Of a stretch of 40,664 nucleotides of DNA, positions 34,555 to 40,664 are shown piece by piece. A model generated the notes under the pieces. That model did not search any database. It saw only the letters and a program-made list of their open reading frames with translations, and was not told where the DNA came from. Positions within the stretch are counted from its first letter, which is position 1, and the number at the start of each line of letters is the position of its first letter. Source of the DNA: Lachnospiraceae bacterium. Its GTDB lineage: Bacteria; Bacillota; Clostridia; Lachnospirales; Lachnospiraceae. Both the position numbers and the translations under genes were made by a program. The DNA lies in NCBI GenBank assembly GCA_900767585.1, contig CAAFZP010000100.1, positions 1 through 40,664 on the forward strand, given 5' to 3'.

Positions 34555-34567
34555 ATCCAATATGGAT
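34555..34567. promoter_or_regulatory. palindrome ATCCA-ATA-TGGAT overlapping the WYL-gene -10 box
   Basis: A perfect 5-3-5 inverted repeat. Its upstream edge covers the first bases of the -10 box of the WYL regulator promoter and the predicted transcription start. Suitable as an operator for a dimeric regulator. Confidence 0.5.
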
Positions 34568-34594
34568 TGTACCTCTTTCGGTGCATTGTTTCAA
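34566..34594 (-). promoter_or_regulatory. strong promoter of the WYL regulator gene
   Basis: On the minus strand, TTGAAA (34594-34589), a 17-nt spacer and TACAAT (34571-34566) lie about 33 nt before the start at 34533. This is the best promoter match in the island. Confidence 0.75.
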
Positions 34595-34596
34595 TG
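34584..34596. promoter_or_regulatory. palindrome CATTG-TTT-CAATG overlapping the WYL-gene -35 box
   Basis: A second perfect 5-3-5 inverted repeat, spaced about 29 nt centre to centre from the first. It covers the -35 box. Together they look like operators of an autoregulated gene, although the half-sites differ in sequence. Confidence 0.5.
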
Positions 34597-34650
34597 GTTT
34601 TGATGCGTTATGAACTAATTATGTCCCATTATTCAAATAATCAAATCTAT

Positions 34651-34675
34651 TGATTGCAAGTGAATAGTGCAATCA
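34651..34675. repeat. perfect 8-bp inverted repeat near the island edge
   Basis: TGATTGCA and TGCAATCA flank a 9-nt loop. It lies between the island promoter and the glucosaminidase remnant and is followed on the plus strand by a run of seven T about 16 nt on. It could be a weak terminator or a recombination-related palindrome. Confidence 0.45.
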
Positions 34676-34704
34676 TTCTTCCTGAACTCCTTTTTTTGAA
34701 TCTT

Positions 34705-34990
34705 TTACACAAAAAAACCGCAGGTATTCCAAAAGAGACATCCAAGGGTAAATTGATTGGCATTATTAAATTCGCTCGGAGTACTTTTCCCATCCCATGC
34801 GGAACCACTCCATGTGTTTTCACTCAAACTACATTTCATCCCGAATACGTTGTTCGCTCCCTGTGCAAGCTCACTCTTTCCATAACCGGATTCCAGAATA
34901 AACTGTGCAAGGGATACCGATGCCAAGACCCAGAAGTTCCGCCCAGAGTAGAATCCGCATTGAGCGAGCTTGGTGAATCCTTAAAGCCGA
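34705..34990 (-). pseudogene. remnant of a glucosaminidase (GH73-type) gene
   Basis: On the minus strand a frame of ~95 codons without a start reads GFTKLAQCGFYSGRNFWVL, then ASVSLAQFILESGYGKSELA, then GANNVFGMKCSLSENTWSGS. The segment from SVSLAQFILESG to NNVFGMK is the catalytic-region signature of endo-beta-N-acetylglucosaminidases (GH73). It is preceded in frame by TAA and followed after ~40 codons by TAA at 34705-34707. Both ends of the enzyme are missing. It is probably a leftover of a prophage lysin or cell-wall hydrolase. Confidence 0.75.
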
Positions 34991-35047
34991 TTTTAGATTC
35001 CATGGTTGCATGGGGAAATGCATATAAGCAATCCTTATAGAACAAGG

Positions 35048-35089
35048 AAAAGGGGCTGTGCACTAAGTAATTCGTGCACAGCCCCTTTT
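35048..35089. terminator. intrinsic terminator 3-prime of the FKBP gene
   Basis: AAAAGGGGCTGTGCAC and its exact complement flank a 10-nt loop; T runs lie on one side and A runs on the other, giving a bidirectional intrinsic terminator. It lies just past the FKBP stop codon at 35100. Confidence 0.9.
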
Positions 35090-35099
35090 TTGTTGTTCT

Positions 35100-35525
35100 T
35101 TATTCTGCAGAAAGCAGTTCAATCTTGAAATTCAGTTCCTTACCTGCCATCTCATGGTTGGCATCAAAGGTGATAGTCTCCTTGTCTTTATCCACGACCT
35201 TCACCGGAAACTGCTGTCCATATGGAGTTGTCAGATAAACCTGATTGCCAATCTCTAAGTTCTCAGAACCAGGCATATCTTCGAATGCAACTGTGATGAT
35301 ATTCGCCGGATCCGGCATACCGTAAGCTTCTTCCGGCATCAGATGTACATCGACGATCTCGCCGATATTCATATTCTTCACTGCTTCATCGAATCCTTTG
35401 ATCATCATGCCTGCACCACATACAAACTCGAGTGGCTCGCCGCGATCATAAGATGAATCAAACTTTGTTCCATCGTTGAATGTTCCTGTATAGTGCACCT
35501 TACAGCGCTTGCTTTCGTTACTCAT
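35100..35525 (-). CDS. FKBP-type peptidyl-prolyl isomerase (SlyD-like)
   Basis: A 141-residue cytosolic prolyl isomerase and folding helper. The FKBP core begins CKVHYTGTFNDGTKFDSSYDRGEPLEF (in part: VHYTGTFNDGTKFDSS), continues GAGMMIKGFDEAV, and an inserted flap (about 65-120) marks the SlyD subtype. The C-terminus FDANHEMAGKELNFKIELL is the standard SlyD ending. The His-rich metal-binding tail of E. coli SlyD is absent. GGAGG lies close upstream of the ATG. Single-gene unit with its own terminator. The 170-nt gap up to the MCP (35526-35697) has AT-rich promoter-like bases but nothing definite. Confidence 0.93.
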   Translation of the reverse strand: MSNESKRCKVHYTGTFNDGTKFDSSYDRGEPLEFVCGAGMMIKGFDEAVKNMNIGEIVDVHLMPEEAYGMPDPANIITVAFEDMPGSENLEIGNQVYLTTPYGQQFPVKVVDKDKETITFDANHEMAGKELNFKIELLSAE

Positions 35526-35697
35526 ATCTATTCCTCCGATTTCATTGAATGTCTTATTCTATCACGAAACAAAAGGAATGGCTAGATGCTTCGATTATTT
35601 CTATTATATTATTAAAATCAACGTTTGAAAGCATTCCATCTTTATATTCTTCCATAGCATAACTATCCTTTAAATATAATATTACGCATGCTTCTGC

Positions 35698-37404
35698 CTA
35701 TTTATTAAATTTAGCCACTTTGATTTCCTGTATCATATTCCGTAAATGATCTGCTTCGTCGTTCATCTCCATGCTCGCCGCAGCGCACTCTTCCGACGTT
35801 GCAGAATTACTCTGTACAACATCATTGATCTGCTCTATTCCTTCATTGATCTGCTGTATTTCAACTGTCTGATTTGCAAGCGTATCCGCAATATCGGATA
35901 CCTCTCCGGTAATAATCTTAGAGTTTTGTGCAATTATCTCCAACTGCTGTGCAGTCTCCTCGGCAAATGAAACCCCTTTTCCGACCGCATTCACGGATGT
36001 TTTGATCAAAGCAGCCGATTCCTTTACTGCCTGTGCACTCTGATCTGCAAGCTGGTTTACCTGATTAGCAACAACCGCAAATCCTTTCCCCGCTTCTCCG
36101 GCTCTCGCTGCCTCAATAGACGCATTTAATGCAAGAAGATTTGTCTGTGATGCAATATCATTGATGGTTTCAATAATTTTTTCTATCTGTATGGATGCGT
36201 CTTTAATTTCAAGCATAGACTTTACCATCTCACGCATCTTGGCATTGTTTTCCAAAATATCGTCTCCAAGTGCCACTACCTTTGTACTTATCTTACTTGC
36301 AGCCTGTGAGTTTTGTTGAACTTGTTCCGAAACATTCTCTACCGTTGCCGTCAGTTCCTCTACCGCTGCTGCCTGGTTCGTTGCTCCATCTGCCAGCTCA
36401 GTTGCCCCGGATGACACCTGTTCTGCACCACCGGACACTTGATCCGAAACCGTCTGTATTCCCTTTACCATAGCCGCCATACTTTCTTCAAATGCCATAA
36501 AGGAATTTAGGATTCCAACAAAATCTCCCTTCCACTCCACATTCGGCTGCACATCAAAATTTCCCTCTGAAAACAGCTTCATTGCGCGGTCTATATCATC
36601 TACATAAGAGCCCAGGATCCGGATAGATTTACGCATGCTATGTGCCAATCGTCCGATTTCATCTTCCGAACGATACTCCAACATGCTGTGTAAGTTTCCT
36701 TCTGTCAGCTCCTTTGCAACATCCTCGATCGCATGCAATGGCTCCAAAATGCTCGAAAGTACTTTTTTGCTGGTTTTTTTTGAATTTATCCACGCCAGAG
36801 TTACAAAGAATATAATGAAAGCAACACCGAAAATAGCACATAATACGGTATTTCTGACTGCCTTATCGCTGGCTATGTCTGTAATATCATCTAATTTCAA
36901 AGCAATATCGACTAATTTATTCAATGCAGGTGTACATTTGGTAAGGATATCCTCTACACCTTTTTGATTTTGTCCTTGTCGTATTTCCTCTATAATGGAT
37001 GCACTTATGTCTTCCCAATCGGATAATGCTGTAGCATATTCTGTATAATTTTCTTCTGAGACAACCCCGGTTTCTTTTATTATTTTTAACTGGGAATCAA
37101 CATCTGCAAGCAGCTTTGTTATTGTCTTTTCATAGTCATCATAAGAAGCTTCATCGTCATCCAACGCCATTTCCCTTATATTTCTTGCAGCAGCATTTAC
37201 ATCCACTCTGCACATTTTCACTGCTATGTCTGAAGCATTGATTTTCTGCACATAATTCAAAAGGCCCGCAAGCAGTACGCCTATCGCTATTATGGAAAGC
37301 AGCCCTGAAATAAGCATCAGCATAATTACTTTTTTGTAGCCATAGGCTATTCGTTCCTGTAATGGCATGTTTTCAATTTTCTTTTTTGCATTTTTTGTGT
37401 ACAT
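35698..37404 (-). CDS. methyl-accepting chemotaxis protein
   Basis: A 568-residue chemoreceptor of classical layout. Helix 1 (about 26-52) is followed by an extracytoplasmic, mainly helical sensor of about 130 residues resembling a four-helix-bundle (4HB_MCP) domain, then helix 2 (about 185-206). A HAMP domain (about 215-268: PLHAIEDVAKELTEGNLHSM in part) precedes the signalling domain with EAARAGEAGKGFAVVANQV. A repeated GAEQVSSGATELADGA segment lies before it. There is no C-terminal CheR/CheB tether. It is divergent from an AraC-type regulator gene with 124 nt between. The ligand is unknown. Confidence 0.94.
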   Translation of the reverse strand: MYTKNAKKKIENMPLQERIAYGYKKVIMLMLISGLLSIIAIGVLLAGLLNYVQKINASDIAVKMCRVDVNAAARNIREMALDDDEASYDDYEKTITKLLADVDSQLKIIKETGVVSEENYTEYATALSDWEDISASIIEEIRQGQNQKGVEDILTKCTPALNKLVDIALKLDDITDIASDKAVRNTVLCAIFGVAFIIFFVTLAWINSKKTSKKVLSSILEPLHAIEDVAKELTEGNLHSMLEYRSEDEIGRLAHSMRKSIRILGSYVDDIDRAMKLFSEGNFDVQPNVEWKGDFVGILNSFMAFEESMAAMVKGIQTVSDQVSGGAEQVSSGATELADGATNQAAAVEELTATVENVSEQVQQNSQAASKISTKVVALGDDILENNAKMREMVKSMLEIKDASIQIEKIIETINDIASQTNLLALNASIEAARAGEAGKGFAVVANQVNQLADQSAQAVKESAALIKTSVNAVGKGVSFAEETAQQLEIIAQNSKIITGEVSDIADTLANQTVEIQQINEGIEQINDVVQSNSATSEECAAASMEMNDEADHLRNMIQEIKVAKFNK

Positions 37405-37469
37405 AATTCATAGGTTCCTTTCTTATATTTTTATCCTTCGGGATTCTATCACTATTTTTTTTGTATTTC

Positions 37470-37498
37470 TTGCACATATGTGTTCATAATAGTATAAT
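37470..37498 (+). promoter_or_regulatory. promoter of the AraC-type regulator gene
   Basis: TTGCAC (37470-37475), a 17-nt spacer and a perfect TATAAT (37493-37498) lie 30 nt before the start at 37529. No comparable promoter was seen for the divergent MCP. Confidence 0.65.
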
Positions 37499-37528
37499 TG
37501 TGTCCATATTCATAGGGAGGAGCCAGCC

Positions 37529-38728
37529 ATGCAATCCATTGATTACGATTATATTGGTACAATCACCGGCAGTCTGTTCGGTATTCCGACACGTATTTAT
37601 AAAAACAATACACTTATTTTTTATCACTCCACAGTCAACCTTGTTAAAGATCCTGTGTCTATCTACCAGGCAGACATTTTAAAAAACACTGACCACGTCG
37701 GTTATTTCATGACCGCACATTTTTGCTACTATGGCATTGTTAATTCCGATGATTATAAAATTGTAATCGGGCCGACAAGCCAGGTTCCAAACTCCACACC
37801 AACACTGCGGGATCTCGCCATGCAATTGGACATACCGGGTGACGATATCGATGATTTTATAATCGCCATGCAGGATATCACCCACATACCATTAGAAAGC
37901 CTTATGCAGATTCTGTGTTTTTTAAATTACATACTGAACAATGAGAAATGCTTCCTTCATGATGTTTTTATTGACGATGCCGTACAGAAACAGTTTATAG
38001 AATCAATGAACAAGCATGATGCTGACATGTTTTTCTCCGATGAGACAAATCAAAGCATAACGCTCCACAACACTTATGATCTCGAACAGAATGTGATGGA
38101 TATGGTTCGAAAAGGCGATTATATGTCCTTAACAGGACTGATTGAAAAATCGGCAGCTCTGAAGGTTGGCACGATGTCCGACAACCAGCTTCGTCAATTA
38201 AAGGATACCTTTATCGTTACAACTACACTTGTTTCACGCTCGGCTATCCACGGTGGCATGAATCCCGATGAGGCACTCACACTGAGTGACAACTACATAC
38301 AGAAATGCGAATCATCAAATGATTATTGCCAGATCATCAATCTTCGTTATCTTATGGTCATAGACTTTGCCAGACATGTAAACCGATTACATGAAGCAGG
38401 GACAAGATCACAGCTTGTTTCAGATGTAGCAAACTATATTGACCATCATATGTCAGAAACGATTACGGTGGAAGCCATGGCAAAAGAATTTTATATGAGC
38501 AGATCTTATCTTTCAAAACGTTTTAAGGCAGAAAGTAATATCACGCTCACAGATTTTATACTTAACCGGAAAACGGAGGAGGCAAAACACCTCCTCCGCT
38601 ACACAGATAAACCTTTGACTGCCATCAGTCTGTATCTCGGCTTTTCTTCCCCAGGGCATTTTTCCCGTGTTTTCCGGAAATACGCCTCCATGTCGCCGAG
38701 TGACTATCGCAAAAAATATTTAAACTGA
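37529..38728 (+). CDS. AraC family transcriptional regulator
   Basis: A 399-residue regulator. The C-terminal ~100 residues are the AraC double helix-turn-helix: ITVEAMAKEFYMSRSYLSKRFK, then LTAISLYLGFSSPGHFSRVFRKYASMSPSDYRK (each shown in part). The N-terminal ~290 residues are a large effector domain that I do not recognise; it has no membrane helix, so the regulator is a cytosolic one-component protein. GGGAGGAG lies 8 nt before the ATG. It is divergent from a chemoreceptor gene, suggesting a possible link, and convergent with an EamA transporter. The HTH-coding part contains a strong GC-rich hairpin (38574-38598). Confidence 0.92.
   Translation: MQSIDYDYIGTITGSLFGIPTRIYKNNTLIFYHSTVNLVKDPVSIYQADILKNTDHVGYFMTAHFCYYGIVNSDDYKIVIGPTSQVPNSTPTLRDLAMQLDIPGDDIDDFIIAMQDITHIPLESLMQILCFLNYILNNEKCFLHDVFIDDAVQKQFIESMNKHDADMFFSDETNQSITLHNTYDLEQNVMDMVRKGDYMSLTGLIEKSAALKVGTMSDNQLRQLKDTFIVTTTLVSRSAIHGGMNPDEALTLSDNYIQKCESSNDYCQIINLRYLMVIDFARHVNRLHEAGTRSQLVSDVANYIDHHMSETITVEAMAKEFYMSRSYLSKRFKAESNITLTDFILNRKTEEAKHLLRYTDKPLTAISLYLGFSSPGHFSRVFRKYASMSPSDYRKKYLN
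38574..38598. repeat. perfect 9-bp inverted repeat inside the AraC-type gene
   Basis: CGGAGGAGG (38574-38582) and CCTCCTCCG (38590-38598) flank a 7-nt loop. The left arm contains AGGAGG, a ribosome-site-like sequence, within the coding region. Confidence 0.5.
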
Positions 38729-38813
38729 CAAACTACCTGCAGCCGGCAGATTATTCGCCCCGCATGGAAACAGATTCTATGTACGCGCCTCAACAGGCTT
38801 CCATACAATGCAG

Positions 38814-39671
38814 TCAGAGCAACAACAGCAGCGTTCCGGCAACGATCAGCGCTAGACCGATACCTGCCTTCGCCGTTAATTTCTCATGAAATACGACATA
38901 GGAAAATGCGATCGTAACTAAGATACTCAGCTTATCAATCGGTACAACGACGCTTGCCGGACCGGTCTGCAATGCCCGGTAATAGCAAAGCCACGAAGCA
39001 CCCGTTGCAATTCCGGATAATACTAGGAATAACCAGCTTGATTTGTCAATCTGCTTTACGGTATGCTGCTTTCCGGTCACAAATACAACGACCCATGCCA
39101 TGATAAGTACTACGATTGTCCGGATCGCCGTTCCAAGATTCGAGTTGACATCCTGGATTCCAACCTTTCCAAGAATCGACGTCAGACTGGCGAATACCGC
39201 GGAGCCAATCGCATAGATCAGCCATTTGCCATCCTGTTTTTTCTCTTCCGTTTCCTTCTTCTGGATCATAAGATATGTTCCCACGCCAATCGCGATCATC
39301 GCAACCACCTTGAGCGGAGACAATGCTTCCCGTAACAGGATAAATGCCAGAAGCATCGTGAGAATCGTGCTCGACTTATCAATCGGTGTTACCTTATTCA
39401 CATCGCCAAGCTGCAGTGCCTTAAAATAGCAAAGCCACGAAGCGCCCGTTGACAGACCGGAGAAGATCAGAAAAAGTAACGTCTTTCCGGATATATCTGC
39501 AAGCCCTTTTTGTGCTCCTACAACGAATGCCATAATCCATGAAAAAATCAGGACTATAATTGTCCGAAGCGCCGTTGCGACATTGGAATCTGTATTTTTA
39601 ATGCCACATTTTGCTAAGATTGCGGTCAGTCCTGCGAACAGCGCAGAGCCGAATGCAAATGCAATCCACAT
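38814..39671 (-). CDS. EamA family (DMT superfamily) transporter
   Basis: A 285-residue membrane protein of about ten helices made of two tandem EamA repeats. Half 1 has SALFAGLTAILAKCGIKN and STGASWLCYFKALQLGDVNKV; half 2 repeats SAVFASLTSILGKVGIQD and ATGASWLCYYRALQTGPASVV (each shown in part). The similarity between the halves is unusually easy to see. Substrate unknown; metabolite or amino-acid efflux is usual in the family. It lies 19 nt downstream of the PAP2 gene and may share its promoter. The last base pairs of the gene are close to the AraC gene end (85 nt). Confidence 0.93.
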   Translation of the reverse strand: MWIAFAFGSALFAGLTAILAKCGIKNTDSNVATALRTIIVLIFSWIMAFVVGAQKGLADISGKTLLFLIFSGLSTGASWLCYFKALQLGDVNKVTPIDKSSTILTMLLAFILLREALSPLKVVAMIAIGVGTYLMIQKKETEEKKQDGKWLIYAIGSAVFASLTSILGKVGIQDVNSNLGTAIRTIVVLIMAWVVVFVTGKQHTVKQIDKSSWLFLVLSGIATGASWLCYYRALQTGPASVVVPIDKLSILVTIAFSYVVFHEKLTAKAGIGLALIVAGTLLLLL

Positions 39672-39690
39672 CGTTATTCCCTCTTTCGTT

Positions 39691-40212
39691 TTATGCCTTT
39701 TGCTCTATCCAGGCTGTGCCGGACCAATGAATGAGCAGTGCGATGCCAGTACCAATCAATACTCCGCCCAGTACATCCGATGGATAATGCACACCGACAT
39801 ACAACCGGGATAATCCCATCAGACACGCAAAAACTAAAATCGGAATCCCAAACTTCTTCGGCAGTCCCCGGAACATCACAACCGCCGCTGCAAAAGCACT
39901 TCCGGTATGTCCGGATGGGAATGAATAATCCTTCTGCGCACCGACCAGACTGGTGAGTCCTTCGATCAAGTCGTAAGGTCTTGTCCGCGCAACGACATTC
40001 TTCAAGATCACATTATCGATCAAAGCCGAGAAGAGAAGGGAAACTAACGCCAGTACGCCGACGCGCCTTGTCTTCTTCGGGATCAGCAATCCCACAGAAA
40101 GGACAATCCAGATCACGCCCGCATTTCCAAGTGTCGTAATAAACTTGAAAATCGGTGTCAACACATCATTCCGTATATTATTTTGAATCCATAATAAAAT
40201 ATCTGCTTCCAT
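39691..40212 (-). CDS. PAP2 family phosphatase
   Basis: A 173-residue membrane phosphatase likely acting on a lipid pyrophosphate or phosphatidic-acid-like substrate at the membrane face. All three motifs are present: K-x6-RP (KNVVARTRP), PSGH (PSGHTGSAF) and SR-x5-H-x3-D (SRLYVGVHYPSD). About five or six helices are visible. The start is ambiguous. I chose the ATG at 40212, 15 nt after GGAG; in-frame TTG codons lie 9 and 21 nt upstream and one of them may be used. It is followed by the EamA transporter gene. Whether it serves undecaprenyl recycling cannot be told. Confidence 0.9.
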   Translation of the reverse strand: MEADILLWIQNNIRNDVLTPIFKFITTLGNAGVIWIVLSVGLLIPKKTRRVGVLALVSLLFSALIDNVILKNVVARTRPYDLIEGLTSLVGAQKDYSFPSGHTGSAFAAAVVMFRGLPKKFGIPILVFACLMGLSRLYVGVHYPSDVLGGVLIGTGIALLIHWSGTAWIEQKA

Positions 40213-40269
40213 CGCGATCAAAGCTTTCTCCAATTATGATAGCTGTCATTGGTATTTGGACATAACTAT

Positions 40270-40298
40270 ACTATGTAATTACGTTTACATCAAGTCAA
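40270..40298 (-). promoter_or_regulatory. putative promoter of the PAP2/EamA unit
   Basis: On the minus strand, TTGACT (40298-40293), a 17-nt spacer and CATAGT (40275-40270). The spacer contains an exact ATGTAA/TTACAT inverted repeat (40273-40290), a plausible operator. Confidence 0.5.
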
Positions 40299-40338
40299 GG
40301 GGGTATTTTTTTATCTGATTTATAATTTTACCCCCCTT
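40297..40338. repeat. G/C-run inverted repeat downstream of MATE remnant
   Basis: AAGGGGGTA (40297-40305) pairs with TACCCCCCTT (40329-40338) across an A/T-rich loop of 23 nt. It sits just after the MATE fragment stop and may have been its terminator, though no T run follows. Confidence 0.45.
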
Positions 40339-40347
40339 AACTCATTA

Positions 40348-40552
40348 TTATCTTTTACACGTTTTTGAAGTCTCTGAAGGCTTAATCATATCCACTTTAT
40401 TCCTTCTCAACCGCCTCAAAAGCACATAACCGACCAGACACGAAAGAAGCTCTGTGATTGGAAATGCCCACCAGATGAGCGACACGCCCATCTGCCCGTT
40501 ACGGACGAAGATAGAGAAGACTCCCGCAAGCGGCAGAATGATTACGGTGAAA
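40348..40552 (-). pseudogene. 3-prime fragment of a MATE-type efflux transporter gene
   Basis: Only the last ~68 residues remain: HFTVIILPLAGVFSIFVRNG, then a helix with WWAFPITELLSCLVGY, and a basic tail RRLRRNKVD. The pattern (penultimate and last helix plus Arg-rich end) fits the C-terminus of a MATE drug/Na+ antiporter. At 40553 the coding sequence gives way to a tandem repeat array, so the gene is interrupted. The frame happens to stay open into the repeats, giving a false N-terminus. Confidence 0.75.
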
Positions 40553-40664
40553 TGTAGAATGAGAGTCCCGTTTGTAACGCAAGAGTCCCTCTTTGTAAAT
40601 GAAAATCTCATTTTGTAAACGAGATTCCCACTTTGTAAACGAAAATCCCGTTTTGTAAGCGAAT
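40553..40664. mobile_element. tandem ~20-nt repeats, probable terminus of an IS21- or Tn7-like element (partial)
   Basis: Six units, each starting TGTA: 40553-40572, 40573-40593 (21 nt), 40594-40613, 40614-40633, 40634-40653 and a cut one at 40654. The consensus is TGTAAACGAAAATCCCGTTT; the first unit is the most divergent, and the array starts TGT at the break in the MATE gene. Elements of the IS21 and Tn7 groups carry such repeated transposase-binding sites at TG..CA ends. The transposase genes would lie beyond the right edge and cannot be seen. Confidence 0.6.

Larger units (their letters stand above)
34597..35099. other. right flank of the island, no intact gene
   Basis: About 500 nt with an inverted repeat (34651-34675), a decayed glucosaminidase fragment (34705-34990) and a strong terminator (35048-35089). 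No intact coding sequence, integrase or tRNA is visible. Confidence 0.6.

Noticed and set aside
25186..34704. Prophage or integrative conjugative element
   Set aside because: No integrase, transposase, relaxase, coupling protein, capsid or terminase gene is visible, and I found no direct repeats at the edges by eye. The PcfJ-like and helicase genes only hint at mobile-element ancestry.
34654..35040. 128-aa plus-strand gene opposite the glucosaminidase remnant
   Set aside because: It is the antisense of the GH73 signature, has no ribosome site and runs into the terminator. A shadow frame.
35554..35655. 33-aa minus-strand small gene upstream of the FKBP gene (MEEYKDGMLSNVDF...)
   Set aside because: The start has only a weak GGAT-like site and the frame overlaps AT-rich promoter-like sequence for the FKBP gene. 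Could be real but not supportable from sequence alone.
40553..40664. CRISPR array
   Set aside because: The units are contiguous 20-21-nt repeats with no unique spacers between them, and the unit-to-unit variation is spread along the repeat. A tandem binding-site array fits better.

Overview
The window looks like chromosomal DNA of an anaerobic, low-to-mid G+C Firmicute, most likely a Lachnospiraceae-type gut clostridium. This is inferred from a complete Rnf electron-transport operon, a GGGtGRT/Fe-S scaffold pair, a YlmC/YmxH sporulation-family protein, NrdR, YajC-Tgt, a tRNA with no encoded CCA, strong AGGAGG-type ribosome binding sites and many MCP/GGDEF sensors. I cannot assign a genus.

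Layout. 1-5001: an edge-truncated sugar-binding lipoprotein and its upstream diguanylate cyclase, tRNA-Gly(CCC), a flotillin and a DUF3592 membrane protein. 5041-5726: a gene-free, hairpin-rich tract with a duplicated 54-nt repeat. 5727-9180: GGGtGRT protein, its Fe-S scaffold partner, YajC and Tgt. 9406-14578: a small unknown protein, a six-helix MCP with an acidic tail, and a three-gene ABC exporter. 14601-23101: one long minus-strand block of energy and housekeeping genes, read as NusG-II protein, Gx transporter, RnfC, a fused RnfD-RnfG, RnfE, RnfA, RnfB, DegV, YmxH-like, NrdR and YigZ. 23179-24555: an NSS sodium symporter. 35100-40233: FKBP, a second MCP, an AraC regulator, an EamA transporter and a PAP2 phosphatase.

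25186-34533 is a compact accessory island with all genes on the minus strand. In transcription order it encodes a WYL-type regulator, an unknown 223-aa protein, a 1173-aa SNF2-like helicase, a MoxR-type AAA+ ATPase, a vWA protein with a zincin-like HEILH motif, and a PcfJ-like protein. It abuts a decapitated sirtuin gene on one side and a decayed glucosaminidase gene on the other, and it carries no integrase or transposase. The regulator promoter is overlain by two palindromes. I consider this the best candidate for an undescribed system, probably genome defence or mobile-element conflict, but the function is inference.

The right edge (40553-40664) is a tandem array of 20-nt TGTAA-headed repeats that cuts a MATE transporter gene. 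It looks like the terminus of an IS21- or Tn7-like element. Three broken genes (sirtuin, glucosaminidase, MATE) mark places where DNA has come and gone. The Rnf operon, the Na+ symporter and the flavin-associated genes together suggest a sodium- or proton-motive anaerobic energy metabolism.
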